Shown piece by piece: positions 54,961 through 55,922 of a DNA stretch of 55,922 nt (position 1 is its first letter; every line of letters begins with the position of its first letter). Location of the stretch: positions 2,443 through 58,364 of the forward strand of contig DGNT01000193.1 in assembly GCA_002389055.1 (NCBI GenBank), written 5' to 3'. A program made the translations under genes and the position numbers. The notes beneath the pieces were generated by a model. That model did no database searches, had not been told where the DNA came from, and saw only the letters and a list, made by a program, of their open reading frames with translations. Origin of the DNA: Alcanivorax sp. UBA4485. Its GTDB lineage: Bacteria > Pseudomonadota > Gammaproteobacteria > Pseudomonadales > Alcanivoracaceae.

Positions 54961-55922
54961 ATGAAACGCACGCTCAAGCAGCTTGAGCGCGCTATCGCGC
55001 AAGCCAGCAGCTACGATGAATGGTGCCACGCCAGCCGTGAATACGACCGGCTCGGCGGCGCCGACGAGTGGAAAGACATCGACCGCTCGCCCCACTACGA
55101 TTACGAGCTGATCCGTAACCGCCTGTGGCAGATCCGCCAGGCCCGCGAGCGCAACGACGTCAACAAACTGGTCTTTCACCTGCATGAAGGCCTGCACGGC
55201 AACCTGGGGAATATCTCCAACCCCGCCCTGTACGGCCACAGCCGCACCGGCACCAAACGGCTGATCGAGCGCTACCTGGAAGAGGTGTGCACCGCCCTGG
55301 ACTATCTCTGCGACGGCGACTTCGCCGAGTTCGGCCTCAAGCAGAAACTGGATTTCTTCGAAACCACCGGCCAGGCCTTCGGGCAAAGCTGCCTGATGTT
55401 CTCCGGCGGCGCCGCCCTTGGGTTGTTTCACATCGGCGTGGCGAAAACCCTCTGGGAACAGGGCCTGCTGCCTTCGGTGATCTCCGGCTCCAGCGCCGGC
55501 AGCATCGTTGCCGCCGTGGTCGGCACCCACGACAACGACGAACTGGCCGCCAAGCTGGAACCGGAAAACATCTACCTGGAAGCGTTCAAGGCGATCGGCT
55601 GGAAAGGCCTGCTGCGCGGCACCCCGGTGCTCGACGGCGACCATCTGGAAGCCTGTCTGGAAGAGAATATCAAGGACCTGACGTTCGAAGAGGCCTACCG
55701 AAAAACCGGCCGCGAGATCAACATCACCGTCAGCCCCTACGACCGCAACCAGCAAAGCCGCCTGCTCAACTGGCGCACCTCGCCCAATGTGCTGATCCGT
55801 AAAGCGGCGCTGGCGAGCTGTGCGATTCCCGGCATCTACCCGCCGGTGAGCCTGTGGGCCAAGAACCTGGACGGCGAGCGGGTGCCCTATATCCCCGGGC
55901 GCAAATTCGTCGACGGCTCGAT
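54961..55922 (+). CDS. Patatin-like phospholipase/lipase with DUF3336 domain (cut by window edge)
   Basis: At least 320 residues; the 3' end is outside the window. An N-terminal DUF3336 region (about 1-120: SYDEWCHASREYDRLGGADE, NISNPALYGHSRTGT) precedes a patatin domain with oxyanion-hole GGAALGLFHIGV and the nucleophile Ser178 in GSSAG (GXSXG). The visible end reads KFVDGS, probably the Asp of the catalytic dyad. Family members act on triacylglycerol or membrane lipids, which fits a lipid-storing oil degrader. Ribosome site AGGGAGA. Confidence 0.9.
   Translation, partial: MKRTLKQLERAIAQASSYDEWCHASREYDRLGGADEWKDIDRSPHYDYELIRNRLWQIRQARERNDVNKLVFHLHEGLHGNLGNISNPALYGHSRTGTKRLIERYLEEVCTALDYLCDGDFAEFGLKQKLDFFETTGQAFGQSCLMFSGGAALGLFHIGVAKTLWEQGLLPSVISGSSAGSIVAAVVGTHDNDELAAKLEPENIYLEAFKAIGWKGLLRGTPVLDGDHLEACLEENIKDLTFEEAYRKTGREINITVSPYDRNQQSRLLNWRTSPNVLIRKAALASCAIPGIYPPVSLWAKNLDGERVPYIPGRKFVDGS

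Overview
The window is 55.9 kb of GC-rich chromosomal DNA from a Gram-negative gammaproteobacterium. It carries LPS synthesis (kdsB, lpxK, msbA), lipoprotein export (lolD plus a lolC/E-type permease), RND efflux, hda and sthA. Gene order (comEC-exbB-exbD-msbA-lpxK-kdsB-phosphatase-murB), fatty-acid degradation genes, a DUF3336 patatin-type lipase and many AraC/OruR-type regulators suggest an Alcanivorax/Alloalcanivorax-like marine oil degrader. That assignment is inference from gene content. I see no rRNA, tRNA, CRISPR array, insertion sequence or prophage.

Left part (1-17 kb), mostly minus strand: a tripartite RND efflux operon (outer-membrane factor, fusion protein, permease, joined by ATGA overlaps); the envelope operon comEC to murB with most genes overlapping by 4-8 bases; a DUF2062 membrane protein; and lolD with a single lolC/E-like partner. 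From 17.1 to 32.6 kb are mainly housekeeping and metabolic genes: an acidic-tailed SmpA-like protein overlapping agmatine deiminase and N-carbamoylputrescine amidase (agmatine to putrescine); MAPEG, TusA, AmpG, RlmM and PurU; an AraC regulator divergent from an iron-sulfur photolyase; a ribbon-helix-helix/zinc-ribbon protein followed by a UbiB-type kinase, both preceded by the same 14-base motif; a LuxR regulator; a DsbA-fold isomerase and a PaaI thioesterase.

The most interesting region is 31.2-38.8 kb. A MocR-type regulator (GntR helix-turn-helix plus aminotransferase domain) is divergent from seven tightly packed genes matching the conserved 'Nit1' or 'nitrogen starvation' cluster: MSMEG_0572-type protein, Nit6803-type nitrilase, MSMEG_0568-type radical SAM enzyme, Sll0786-type acetyltransferase, Sll0787-type AIR-synthase-like protein, MSMEG_0570-type small protein and MSMEG_0569-type flavoprotein. 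To my knowledge no product is established for this pathway. The intergenic region has a correctly spaced sigma-54 (-24/-12) promoter sequence and three copies of a TGATTGG-type motif, suggesting control by nitrogen status and by the MocR protein. The last gene runs into a REP-like repeat, which encodes its final residues.

Right part (38.9-55.9 kb): a fadA-fadB beta-oxidation operon ending in a clear intrinsic terminator; a protein with two glutaredoxin/GST-N-like domains; a 55-residue charged protein behind three 14-base tandem repeats; Smr-domain protein, SthA, a LapA-like membrane protein, Hda, a DUF2066 protein; purM-purN followed by two DUF3108 paralogues; dcd; apbC/mrp; a SIMPL-domain lipoprotein; an OruR-type AraC regulator; and a patatin-like lipase cut by the window edge. 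A dispersed inverted-repeat family with the core GTGGGAGCGGGC...GCCCGCGAAAG occurs three times (36-120, 38670-38813, 43616-43719).
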